Assembly: GCA_944388955.1 (NCBI GenBank)
Contig: CALXKJ010000001.1
Span: 124,001 to 188,000 of the forward strand
Length of the DNA: 64,000 nt
Source: an uncultured Spirochaetaceae bacterium
Lineage (GTDB): Bacteria; Spirochaetota; Spirochaetia; Sphaerochaetales; Sphaerochaetaceae
Direction: 5' to 3'
This document shows, piece after piece, positions 8,815 through 16,298 of this stretch. How positions within the stretch are numbered: the first letter of the stretch is position 1; every line of letters starts with the position of its first letter. The position numbers and the translations under genes are program-made. The notes beneath the pieces were generated by a model. The model was not told the origin of the DNA. It saw only the letters and a program-made list of their open reading frames with translations, and did no database searches.

Positions 8815-10887
8815 TCATACATAGAAGAGAATCTCTGAATATGTCGGGATAGGCCAGTATGATTTGTCAGTCACTGTCTCAAGCTCGTCACTGAGTTTTC
8901 TTGCCTCCTCCATCTTCGGGATAATCTCATCAGCCGCGTAGAATGCGGCCTTCTCCGTTTCAGCCGGAGTTCCGGCGACGCATTCATCGAGCTCGTCAAT
9001 CCTGAGAAGCAGGCCATCGCATAAAGTGCTCAGTCTTGCGCAGAGGGCTTTGTCTGCATTGGCTGTGACCCCGATGCTCTCCTTCAGCTGTACCGATGAG
9101 GCAATAGATGACGAGAAGCGGATAGCTGCTGGGAGAATCTGTCTTCTCAGTATTTCACTCATTGTCACAGCTTCGATATGGATAGCTTTCTGATACTCAT
9201 CAAGCGATATCTCCAATCTCGACTCCATCTCCTCTTTCGTGTAGATTCTATGCCTTCTGAAGAGCTCCAGATTCTTCTCGTCAGCGTAGTGGATGAGAGC
9301 GTCCGGAGTTCTCTTGTAGTTTGATAGTCCTCTCTTCTCCGCTTCTGCTTCCCATTCCTTGCTGTAGCCGTTTCCGTTGAAAAGAATACGCCTATGTGCT
9401 TTCAGCTCCCTTTTGATCAGCTCATTAAGCCGTGAATTGAAATCATCGGCTCCTTCAAGTTCATCACAGAAGCTCTTGAGTGCATCTGCGACAGCCGTGT
9501 TGAGCATGACGTTCGTGCATGCGATGTTGAATGAGGATCCCGGCATGCGGAATTCGAATTTGTTGCCAGTGAAGGCAAAAGGGCTTGTCCTGTTTCTGTC
9601 TGAGTTGTCCCTTGAGAGTTTTGGAAGCACGCTTGTACCTATATCCAGATGAGATGATGAGCTTCCCTTGAAGGGCTTACCGTCTATGATGGATTCTATT
9701 ACCGACTCAAGTTCATCCCCGACGAATATCGATACAATGGCAGGAGGAGCTTCATTGGCCCCGAGTCTGTGGTCGTTTCCAGCGCTCGCCACGCTTATGC
9801 GCAAGAGGTCCTGATACTCATCCACCGCCTTTATGACCGCTGTCAGGAATAGCAGGAACTGTGCATTGTCCTTAGGCGTCTTACCCGGATCAAGGAGGTT
9901 TTCCCCATCATCTGTGCTGAGCGCCCAGTTGTTATGCTTACCAGAGCCATTGATTCCCTCAAATGGCTTTTCATGAAGAAGACAGGCGAAGCCATGGCGT
10001 TCAGCAACTTTCTTCATCATTTCCATCGTGAGCTGATTGGCATCCGTTGCCTTGTTCGCGTTGTCAAAGATAGGTGCCATCTCATGCTGGCATGGCGCGA
10101 CTTCGTTGTGCTCTGTCTTTGCTGTTATCCCAAGCTTCCAGAGCTCTTCATCAAGATCCGCCATGAAGGCTTTCACTCTTGGTCTTATAGAGCCGAAGTA
10201 GTGGTCCTCCATCTCCTGTCCTTTCGCTGCCGGAGCTCCGATGAGTGTGCGTCCTGTAAGCCTCAGATCAAGACGTTTGGCGTAATCATTCTTGTCGATG
10301 AGGAAATACTCCTGTTCCGCTCCTATTGTGGCATTTACGCGTTTGACGTGCTTTCCGAAAAGCGAAAGTGCTCTCACCGCTTCATCACTGATTGCGTCCA
10401 TGCTTCTTAAAAGCGGTGTTTTCTTGTCGAGGATCTGACCGGTATAGGAGCAGAATGCTGTCGGGATGCATAGCGTGTCATCCTTGATGAACGCATAGCT
10501 TGTTGGATCCCATGCCGTGTAGCCACGCGCCTCGAATGTGGCTCTGAGGCCACCTGATGGGAAGCTCGATGCATCAGGCTCTCCCTTTGTGAGCTCCTTT
10601 CCTGAGAAGTCCATTATGACAGAGCCGTTCTTGTCAACCGCGAGGAAGCTGTCATGCTTTTCTGCTGTGATTCCGGTCATTGGCTGGAACCAGTGCGTGA
10701 AGTGCGTCGCTCCCTTGCTGACTGCCCATTCCTTCATTGCGGATGCCACGATATCTGCGACATCCTCATCAAGGGCTTTTCCTTCAATCATGGTATTCTG
10801 TAATGATTGATATACCTTCTTCGGAAGCATTTCTCTCATTACAGTATCATTGAAAACCATAGACCCAAACATTTCAGGTACATTCAT
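8815..10887 (-). CDS. glnN: glutamine synthetase type III
   Basis: 690 residues, the length of GSIII and far longer than type I. Signatures: GAEQEYFLIDKNDY, EHNEVAPCQHEMAP, GINGSGKHNNWALS and ANEAPPAIVSIFVG, which form the catalytic barrel. It makes glutamine from glutamate, ammonia and ATP in the cytoplasm as a large double-ring oligomer. The start is fixed by a strong AGGAGGAA about 5 nt upstream. It follows the ANTAR regulator gene by 13 bp and is third in a glnA-ANTAR-glnN operon, so it should share control by the leader upstream of glnA. Two unrelated glutamine synthetases in one operon probably serve different nitrogen states. Confidence 0.96.
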   Translation of the reverse strand: MNVPEMFGSMVFNDTVMREMLPKKVYQSLQNTMIEGKALDEDVADIVASAMKEWAVSKGATHFTHWFQPMTGITAEKHDSFLAVDKNGSVIMDFSGKELTKGEPDASSFPSGGLRATFEARGYTAWDPTSYAFIKDDTLCIPTAFCSYTGQILDKKTPLLRSMDAISDEAVRALSLFGKHVKRVNATIGAEQEYFLIDKNDYAKRLDLRLTGRTLIGAPAAKGQEMEDHYFGSIRPRVKAFMADLDEELWKLGITAKTEHNEVAPCQHEMAPIFDNANKATDANQLTMEMMKKVAERHGFACLLHEKPFEGINGSGKHNNWALSTDDGENLLDPGKTPKDNAQFLLFLTAVIKAVDEYQDLLRISVASAGNDHRLGANEAPPAIVSIFVGDELESVIESIIDGKPFKGSSSSHLDIGTSVLPKLSRDNSDRNRTSPFAFTGNKFEFRMPGSSFNIACTNVMLNTAVADALKSFCDELEGADDFNSRLNELIKRELKAHRRILFNGNGYSKEWEAEAEKRGLSNYKRTPDALIHYADEKNLELFRRHRIYTKEEMESRLEISLDEYQKAIHIEAVTMSEILRRQILPAAIRFSSSIASSVQLKESIGVTANADKALCARLSTLCDGLLLRIDELDECVAGTPAETEKAAFYAADEIIPKMEEARKLSDELETVTDKSYWPIPTYSEILFYV

Positions 10888-10900
10888 GATATTCCTCCTG

Positions 10901-11452
10901 TTATGACAATTCCCTTATGATATTCAATGCCGCGTCTGATAGGCTTATGCGGCAATCCATTGCTTTCTTCTCCAGATAGCTATGAGCTTCCTTCTCGCTC
11001 ATGCCATCTCTTCTTGCCAGAAGGCACTTCGCTTCAGTCAGAAGCTTCTCATTCCTAAGCCGTTCAAGGAGCTTCATGTATTTCTCCTCTGCTTTCCGTA
11101 TCTTCACCTTCGAGACTGTGATTGCGCTCAACACGGCTGCAAGGCTGATTCTCTCGGGCCTTACCACATATACGCCATACTTCTGCATGATATGTGTTAT
11201 ATGACCGCTCAGCTCATCGGGGACTATGAGTATTGTGTCGACATCCTCAGATGAGGCGAAGATAGCTATCTCCTTTGCGGTACCACCGGGAAGATCTGCA
11301 TCGACAACGGCAAGAGATAGCTGGAAATCGAGGATCTTCATCCGCGCTTCCTTTGTGCTTTCTGCTCTGATGAATGCATATCCACCTGAGGGAAAAAGCC
11401 TTTTGATCTCGTCGTATCGTGCATGCTCTGCAACCACTAGTACCGTTTCCAT
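10901..11452 (-). CDS. ANTAR-domain RNA-binding antitermination regulator with receiver-like N-terminus
   Basis: 183 residues. Residues 1-115 fold like a response-regulator receiver (METVLVVAEHARYDE; VVDADLPGG at the usual phospho-Asp strand), but the paired acidic residues after strand 1 are replaced by AEH, so phosphorylation is uncertain. Residues about 120-180 form a coiled coil plus ANTAR three-helix domain (LLTEAKCLLARRDGMSEKEA), the module that binds dual-hexaloop RNA hairpins and prevents termination. It is encoded between glnA and glnN, and matching RNA elements lie upstream of glnA and of the divergent glt operon. Inferred role: antiterminator of nitrogen-assimilation operons, including its own. 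No sensor kinase is adjacent. Confidence 0.9.
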   Translation of the reverse strand: METVLVVAEHARYDEIKRLFPSGGYAFIRAESTKEARMKILDFQLSLAVVDADLPGGTAKEIAIFASSEDVDTILIVPDELSGHITHIMQKYGVYVVRPERISLAAVLSAITVSKVKIRKAEEKYMKLLERLRNEKLLTEAKCLLARRDGMSEKEAHSYLEKKAMDCRISLSDAALNIIRELS

Positions 11453-11460
11453 TTTCTCAC

Positions 11461-12747
11461 CTAGATGAATGGGAAATAACGTCTGATCATGTATTCATAA
11501 TCATTTCCGTTTCTTTCGAACTCCTCAGCTTCCGCCTTTCTGTCCTCGAGGAATGCTTTAGCGATTCTCTGGGGAATAACAGAGTGGATGAAGTCGCTTT
11601 TCTCTGCTTCCATGACCGCTTCGGAAAGGCTCGATGGGAGCCTTCCCGGAAGCGGAGAGGAAAGCATGTCTCCTGCTGCTTCCGGTTCTGGTTCCAGCTC
11701 ATCCGCGATGCCTTCAAAGCCCGCGGATAGAAGTAGGGAAATAAGGAGGTATGGGTTAGCAGCGGGATCAGGGCTTCTGACTTCCATACGGCAGTCATGA
11801 CCCTCTGCATACGGTATTCTAACCAGAGTGGATCTGTTCTGGTGGCTCCAGGATATATTCGAGGGGGCTTCAAACCGCCCGAAGCGCTCATATGATGAGA
11901 CTAGTGGATTCGAGAATGCTGTTATCTCATTCATTCTTCTGAGGATCCCAGCCATGAACGAATATGCTTTCGCATCCTCTGTGGAGAAGAGATTCCTGTC
12001 TTTCTCATAGAGCGAAAGATTTATATGAAGTCCGTTGCCGCTCTCATTCTCAAGCGGTTTCGGAAGAAATGAAGCGTACAGACCATGAAGCTGTGCTATT
12101 GCCTTAACCGCTGTTTTGAATGTCATTAGGTCATCGGCTGCTTTAAGAGGAGAGGAACAGCGGAAATCGATTTCATTCTGCCCAGGTCCATGCTCATGAT
12201 GGCTTCTTTCAGGTTTAATGCCCATGTTTTCCAGCGCGAAGCATATTTCACGTCTTACATTTTCGCCTTTGTCGAGAGGCGCCATGTCAAAATATCCAGC
12301 GTTATCGAAAGGTGCCAGTGTCGGGAAGCCTTTCTCATCAGTCTCGAAGAGGTAGAACTCGCATTCAGGCCCGACAAGGAATGAATAGCCGTTTTTTCCG
12401 CTTTCCTTCTCTATCCTTGAAAGAAGATAACGGCCATCGCCTTCAAAAGGCCGTCTGTCAGGGTATGTGATGAAGCAGTAGAATCTGGCGACGGCTCTCT
12501 CGGATGGCCTCCATGGAAGAATCGAGAATGTATTGAGATCCGGAAACAGAAGCAGGTCTGATTCGTTTATATTGAGAAATCCCTTTATAGCAGAGGCATC
12601 GAATGAGACACCGTGCTTTACAGCATGCTCAAGTTCATCTGCCATTATGGCGATGTTCTTCTGCCGTCCTGAGATGTCACAGAAAGCAAGTCTTATAAAC
12701 TTGATTTCGTATTCGGAAAGCAGCTCTTTGATATCCTGTAAATCCAT
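11461..12747 (-). CDS. glnA: glutamine synthetase, type I
   Basis: 428 residues. Beta-grasp N-terminus with FIRLAFCDISGRQKNIAI, then catalytic motifs VGPECEFYLF, HHEHGPGQNEIDF, SGNGLHINLSLY and RMEVRSPDPAANPYL. Ends RRYFPFI without the adenylylation-site region of GSI-beta, so covalent control by GlnE is unlikely. Slightly shorter and more divergent than typical GlnA; a glutamate-amide ligase on another amine cannot be ruled out, but the setting (ANTAR regulator, glnN, glutamate synthase) supports glutamine synthesis. The ATG is preceded by TGGAGGG. First gene of the glnA-ANTAR-glnN operon, with a terminator-bearing leader. Confidence 0.85.
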   Translation of the reverse strand: MDLQDIKELLSEYEIKFIRLAFCDISGRQKNIAIMADELEHAVKHGVSFDASAIKGFLNINESDLLLFPDLNTFSILPWRPSERAVARFYCFITYPDRRPFEGDGRYLLSRIEKESGKNGYSFLVGPECEFYLFETDEKGFPTLAPFDNAGYFDMAPLDKGENVRREICFALENMGIKPERSHHEHGPGQNEIDFRCSSPLKAADDLMTFKTAVKAIAQLHGLYASFLPKPLENESGNGLHINLSLYEKDRNLFSTEDAKAYSFMAGILRRMNEITAFSNPLVSSYERFGRFEAPSNISWSHQNRSTLVRIPYAEGHDCRMEVRSPDPAANPYLLISLLLSAGFEGIADELEPEPEAAGDMLSSPLPGRLPSSLSEAVMEAEKSDFIHSVIPQRIAKAFLEDRKAEAEEFERNGNDYEYMIRRYFPFI

Positions 12748-12763
12748 ATATCCCTCCAGAACT

Positions 12764-12803
12764 GAAAAAGCGCCGCAGATTGTTTTCTGCAGCGCCTTTG
12801 CTG
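12764..12803 (-). promoter_or_regulatory. glnA leader: dual-hexaloop ANTAR-like element overlapping a terminator
   Basis: In the transcript (minus strand) hairpin 1 is CAGC-AAAGGC-GCTG (loop 12794-12799, A1 and G4 present). It abuts hairpin 2, CAGA-AAACAA-TCTG (loop 12780-12785), whose loop has A1 but C at position 4. The alternative fold pairs AAAGGCGCTGCAGA with TCTGCGGCGCTTTT, followed by more U, giving an intrinsic terminator upstream of the start codon. Loop 1 is therefore part of the terminator 5' arm, so the two folds exclude each other. The layout copies the glt leader at 12934-12979. Regulation by the ANTAR protein is inferred. Confidence 0.68.
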
Positions 12804-12814
12804 TTCTTGGCTGA

Positions 12815-12844
12815 ATATTAGAGAATCGCGGACAATATAGTCAA
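12815..12844 (-). promoter_or_regulatory. glnA: promoter of the glnA operon
   Basis: Minus-strand TTGACT (12839-12844), 18-bp spacer, TAATAT (12815-12820). Predicted transcription start near 12808, immediately upstream of the first hexaloop hairpin. Confidence 0.65.
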
Positions 12845-12897
12845 GTGTTTATATTCATCGTCTTGCATTTTTATTTGAAATATATCCATGTATTCAA

Positions 12898-12927
12898 TTG
12901 ACAAGCATGAGTGATATGTCGTAAAAA
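12898..12927 (+). promoter_or_regulatory. promoter of the glutamate synthase operon
   Basis: Perfect -35 TTGACA (12898-12903), 18-bp spacer, weak -10 TAAAAA (12922-12927). Predicted start near 12933-12935, right at the foot of the first ANTAR hairpin. The weak -10 hints that activity is further controlled. Confidence 0.6.
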
Positions 12928-12933
12928 GGCGTC

Positions 12934-12979
12934 AGAAACAAGGACGTTTCTAAGAGAGATCTTAGTGCGTCCTTTTTTT
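12934..12979 (+). promoter_or_regulatory. ANTAR dual-hexaloop antiterminator and overlapping intrinsic terminator, glt leader
   Basis: Hairpin 1 is AGAAAC-AAGGAC-GTTTCT (12934-12951). Hairpin 2 is CTAAG-AGAGAT-CTTAG (12950-12965). Both loops have six bases with A at position 1 and G at position 4, the established ANTAR recognition pattern. The competing fold pairs AAGGACG (12940-12946) with CGTCCTT (12968-12974) and runs into a seven-T tract (12973-12979), a terminator 18 bp ahead of the glt start codon. Because the terminator 5' arm is loop 1 plus its closing base, protein binding to the hexaloops would block termination. The structure is seen directly; the protein partner is inferred from the ANTAR gene 1.5 kb away. 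Confidence 0.85.
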
Positions 12980-12997
12980 ATTTTCAGAGGTCGTGCA

Positions 12998-14092
12998 ATG
13001 AAGAGAGAAGGTGAGGTGAGAATCAGCTCGGGATGCGCTATCAGCGGGATATTCTGCAAGGATGGCAAGCGTATCTCGGGAGAGGCAATCAGAAAAAGCA
13101 TTGCTGTCATGCACAACAGATCGAATGGGCTTGGCGGAGGATTCGCTGCCTATGGGATATATCCGCAGTACAAGGAATACTTCGCTTTGCATATATTCTA
13201 TGATTCCCAGCTGGCGAGGGAGGAGACCGAGAGATTCCTCGATAAGCGGTTCGATATAATAAATCTATCGAAGATTCCTGTCAGGCAGACTCCAAAAATC
13301 GCGGATGCACCGCTTATATGGCGATATTTCGTTCTTCCGCTTCCGCATATGCTGCAGGACAGCCAGCTCGATGAGGATGAATACACCTCAAGAGCCACAA
13401 TCATGATAAATGATTCCATTACAGGCGCATATGTTGTCTCATGCGGTAAGGATATGGGTGTGTTTAAGGCTGTGGGTTACCCCGAGGATGTCGCTGATTT
13501 CTATCGCATTGAGGAATATGAGGGGTATTCATGGACAGCGCATGGCCGCTATCCGACAAATACGCCTGGATGGTGGGCTGGCTCGCATCCATTCTCGCTT
13601 CTCGATCTTACAGTTGTTCATAACGGAGAAATATCATCATATGACGCGAATCGCCGGGCGGTGGAGATGTATGGTTATTCATGCAACCTCCTGACAGATA
13701 CAGAGGTCATTACATACATCCTCGACTATCTTACCAGAAAGCAGAGGTTAACGCTAAAAGAGAGCTCTGAAGTCATCGCGGCTCCATTCTGGTCTACTAT
13801 CGCGATAAAAGATGAGGAGGACAGGAAGAGGCTTTCATATCTGAGAAAGATGTATTCATCGTTTCTTGTCACAGGACCGTTCTCGATCCTTGTGGGTTTC
13901 AGAGGTGGAATGATGGCTCTCAATGACAGGCTGAAGCTGAGAAGTCTTGTTGCCGCAGAAAAAGGTAGTACTGTCTATTTCAGCTCCGAGGAAGCGGCTA
14001 TAAGGGTCATAGAGGAAAACCCTGACAGAATCTGGGCTCCGCAGGGCGGGGATGCAGTGATAGTCACACTTGAGAAGGGGGCTGATGTATGA
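12998..14092 (+). CDS. glutamate synthase, glutaminase-like domain 1 subunit (split archaeal-type GltB)
   Basis: About 364 residues from MKREGEVRISSGCAISG, with AGAGG 8 nt before the ATG. This start puts the leader terminator in untranslated RNA, which the longer open frame from 12911 would not. Class II amidotransferase fold: SGCAISG near the N-terminus with an internal rather than residue-2 cysteine, TAHGRYPTNTPG and VVHNGEISSYD, the glutamine-binding residues of GltB domain 1. It would release ammonia from glutamine for the synthase subunit encoded next. It overlaps that gene by 4 bp (ATGA). Processing of a short N-terminal extension before Cys13 would be needed if that cysteine is the nucleophile. 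Confidence 0.88.
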   Translation: MKREGEVRISSGCAISGIFCKDGKRISGEAIRKSIAVMHNRSNGLGGGFAAYGIYPQYKEYFALHIFYDSQLAREETERFLDKRFDIINLSKIPVRQTPKIADAPLIWRYFVLPLPHMLQDSQLDEDEYTSRATIMINDSITGAYVVSCGKDMGVFKAVGYPEDVADFYRIEEYEGYSWTAHGRYPTNTPGWWAGSHPFSLLDLTVVHNGEISSYDANRRAVEMYGYSCNLLTDTEVITYILDYLTRKQRLTLKESSEVIAAPFWSTIAIKDEEDRKRLSYLRKMYSSFLVTGPFSILVGFRGGMMALNDRLKLRSLVAAEKGSTVYFSSEEAAIRVIEENPDRIWAPQGGDAVIVTLEKGADV

Positions 14093-15573
14093 GGCGATAC
14101 AGAATCAGAAAGGATGAAAGCTGTGTGTCGTGTCTCAGATGCGTTAGAGAGTGCTCTTTCGGGGCAATCACGGCAGGCGATGATAAATCACTTGTCTTCC
14201 ATCATGAGAAGTGCACTGATTGCCAGCGCTGTGTTTCATTCTGTCCGGCAGGAGCTATCTATATAACCGAAGATGAGAACAGGTTCAGGAGGAATGCTGT
14301 CTTCAGTGAGGATGATATCAAGGAGATAAGGCTTCAGGCTGAGACTGGCGGCGTTCTTCTCTCCTCGATGGGGGCTTCAGGGAGAAATGTGCCGATATAT
14401 TTCGATAAAATGCTTCTCAATGCAAGCCAGGTCACGAATCCATCAATCGATCCGCTTCGAGAGCCGATGGAGACAGCGGTTTTCCTAGGACAGAGACCTG
14501 AAGGGATTGAAAGGAATCAGATGGGAGATATCGAGGATAATCTCCCTCCTCATCTTGAGCTGAAGACGCCTATCATGTTTTCCGCGATGAGCTATGGAGC
14601 GATAAGCCTCAATGTGCATAAGGCGCTTGCCTCTGCGGCAGAGAAGCTCGGGATTTACTGGAATACAGGCGAAGGTGGTCTTCATGAGAGTCTTTATCCA
14701 TACAAGGAGCATACAATAGTGCAGGTCGCCTCCGGGCGATTCGGAGTGCATGAGACATATCTCAATACAGCGGCGGCTATCGAGATAAAGATAGGGCAGG
14801 GAGCAAAGCCTGGCATAGGAGGACACCTTACCGGAAAGAAAATCATCGGCGATGTTTCCAAGACGAGAATGGTGCCTGAAGGGCTGGATGCAATAAGTCC
14901 CGCGCCGCATCACGATATCTATTCGATTGAGGATCTGGCACAGCTTGTGATGTCTATAAAGGAAGCGACGCATTATGAGAAGCCTGTTATCGTAAAGGTT
15001 GCTGCTGTGCATAATATCGCACCGATTGCATCAGGAATCGCCAGAAGCGGTGCGGATATCATCTCGATTGATGGTTACCGTGGAGGGACAGGTGCCGCCC
15101 CTAAGAGAATCCGTGACAATGTCGGTATTCCTATAGAACTCGCGATAGCTTCCGTTGACCAGAGACTGCGTGAGGAGCGGATAAGAGATAGGGTGAGCGT
15201 TATCGTTTCAGGCGGTATCAGGAACTCGTCAGATGCTGTAAAGGCAATTGCGCTTGGCGCGGATGCCGTTTCAATCGGCACGGCAGCCTTGTGTGCCCTT
15301 GGCTGTCATATATGCGCTTCCTGCCATACGGGACGCTGTGCATGGGGACTTGCAACGCAGATACCAGAACTGACAAAAAGGCTTGATCCGGAAAAAGGCG
15401 CGGAGCTTCTTGTGAATCTGGTGAACGCCTGGACACGTGAAATCAAGGAAATCATGGGAGGCATGGGCATAAACAGCATTGAAGCGCTTCGCGGGAACCG
15501 CATGGCGCTCAGAGGTGTGGATCTCAATGAAAAAGAACTTGAGATTCTCGGAATACGATACGCAGGAGAATGA
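14089..15573 (+). CDS. glutamate synthase, ferredoxin-FMN domain 2 subunit
   Basis: 494 residues. Two 4Fe-4S clusters near the N-terminus: CVSCLRCVREC (Cys 12, 15, 18, 22) and CTDCQRCVSFCP (42, 45, 48, 52). An FMN-binding TIM barrel follows with SAMSYGAISLNVH, GEGGLHESLYPY, GQGAKPGIGGHL, SIDGYRGGTGAAP and the Fe-S cysteines of CHICASCHTGRCAWG. It reduces the iminoglutarate formed from 2-oxoglutarate and ammonia to glutamate, probably taking electrons from ferredoxin through the added clusters. Middle gene of a three-gene split GltB, seen in archaea and several anaerobic bacteria, with 4-bp overlap upstream and 1 bp to the next start. Confidence 0.93.
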   Translation: MRRYRIRKDESCVSCLRCVRECSFGAITAGDDKSLVFHHEKCTDCQRCVSFCPAGAIYITEDENRFRRNAVFSEDDIKEIRLQAETGGVLLSSMGASGRNVPIYFDKMLLNASQVTNPSIDPLREPMETAVFLGQRPEGIERNQMGDIEDNLPPHLELKTPIMFSAMSYGAISLNVHKALASAAEKLGIYWNTGEGGLHESLYPYKEHTIVQVASGRFGVHETYLNTAAAIEIKIGQGAKPGIGGHLTGKKIIGDVSKTRMVPEGLDAISPAPHHDIYSIEDLAQLVMSIKEATHYEKPVIVKVAAVHNIAPIASGIARSGADIISIDGYRGGTGAAPKRIRDNVGIPIELAIASVDQRLREERIRDRVSVIVSGGIRNSSDAVKAIALGADAVSIGTAALCALGCHICASCHTGRCAWGLATQIPELTKRLDPEKGAELLVNLVNAWTREIKEIMGGMGINSIEALRGNRMALRGVDLNEKELEILGIRYAGE

Positions 15574-15574
15574 T

Positions 15575-16291
15575 ATGAATATCTTTGATATAAGAAAGGA
15601 TGGCCGTGACGTGATAAGACGGTTTGATAGCAATGAGATAACGATAACAGGATGCCTTGGGGAAAGATATATCGGATGCGGTATGAAAAAAGGTGTCCTC
15701 CATGTGAAAGGCACACCAGGCAATGCCTTGGCAGCATATCTTGATGGCGGCACTGTCTATGTCGATGGCAATGTGCAGGATGCCGCTGCCGACACGATGA
15801 ATGCAGGTCTTCTTGCCGTGAATGGCTCCGCAGGCGATGCCCTTGCCTATGGAATGCGCGGTGGACGTGTCTATGTTCTCGGTGATGCAGGCTATAGAGC
15901 AGGTGTCCATATGAAGGCATATGAGGATAAAAAGAGCATTCTCGTCATAGGCGGCAGAGCCGGTTCATTTCTTGGAGAGTATCTCGCGGGAGGTATTATC
16001 ATCGTTCTGGGGCTTGGATATGAAGACAAGCGTATCACAGGTTATTTCTGCGGTAATGGCATGTACGCGGGGACAATCTATCTCAGGACAGATAAAGAGC
16101 CCCTCAATCTTTCCGATAAGCTTATAAAACGTACTGTCGGGGATGATGAGAGAGAAAGGATTATCCGCCCGATAGTCACGGACTTCGCTTCGAGATTCTC
16201 TATTCCGCCTGAGCGTTGCCTTGAGGGTGGATTCATCGCTATTGAAGCGGATAAATCGAAATCATATAGCCAGCTATACGCTGCGGTCTGA
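15575..16291 (+). CDS. glutamate synthase, GXGXG domain 3 subunit
   Basis: 238 residues from ATG at 15575, preceded by AGGAG at 15564-15568. The open frame begins earlier (15479) but inside the previous gene. Composed of the right-handed beta-helix repeats of GltB domain 3: GCLGERYIGCGMKKGVLHVKG, then YLDGGTVYVDGN, MRGGRVYVLGDAGYRAG and YLAGGIIIVLG, with the regular Gly spacing. In full GltB this domain is structural and packs the amidotransferase against the synthase barrel. It follows gene 2 by 1 bp and precedes asnB by 7 bp. Confidence 0.88.
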   Translation: MNIFDIRKDGRDVIRRFDSNEITITGCLGERYIGCGMKKGVLHVKGTPGNALAAYLDGGTVYVDGNVQDAAADTMNAGLLAVNGSAGDALAYGMRGGRVYVLGDAGYRAGVHMKAYEDKKSILVIGGRAGSFLGEYLAGGIIIVLGLGYEDKRITGYFCGNGMYAGTIYLRTDKEPLNLSDKLIKRTVGDDERERIIRPIVTDFASRFSIPPERCLEGGFIAIEADKSKSYSQLYAAV

Positions 16292-16298
16292 GGTGTTT

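Noticed and set aside
12911-12997. Longer N-terminus of the first glutamate synthase subunit
   Set aside because: That frame would translate the terminator and ANTAR hairpins. The ATG at 12998 has a ribosome site and better family agreement.
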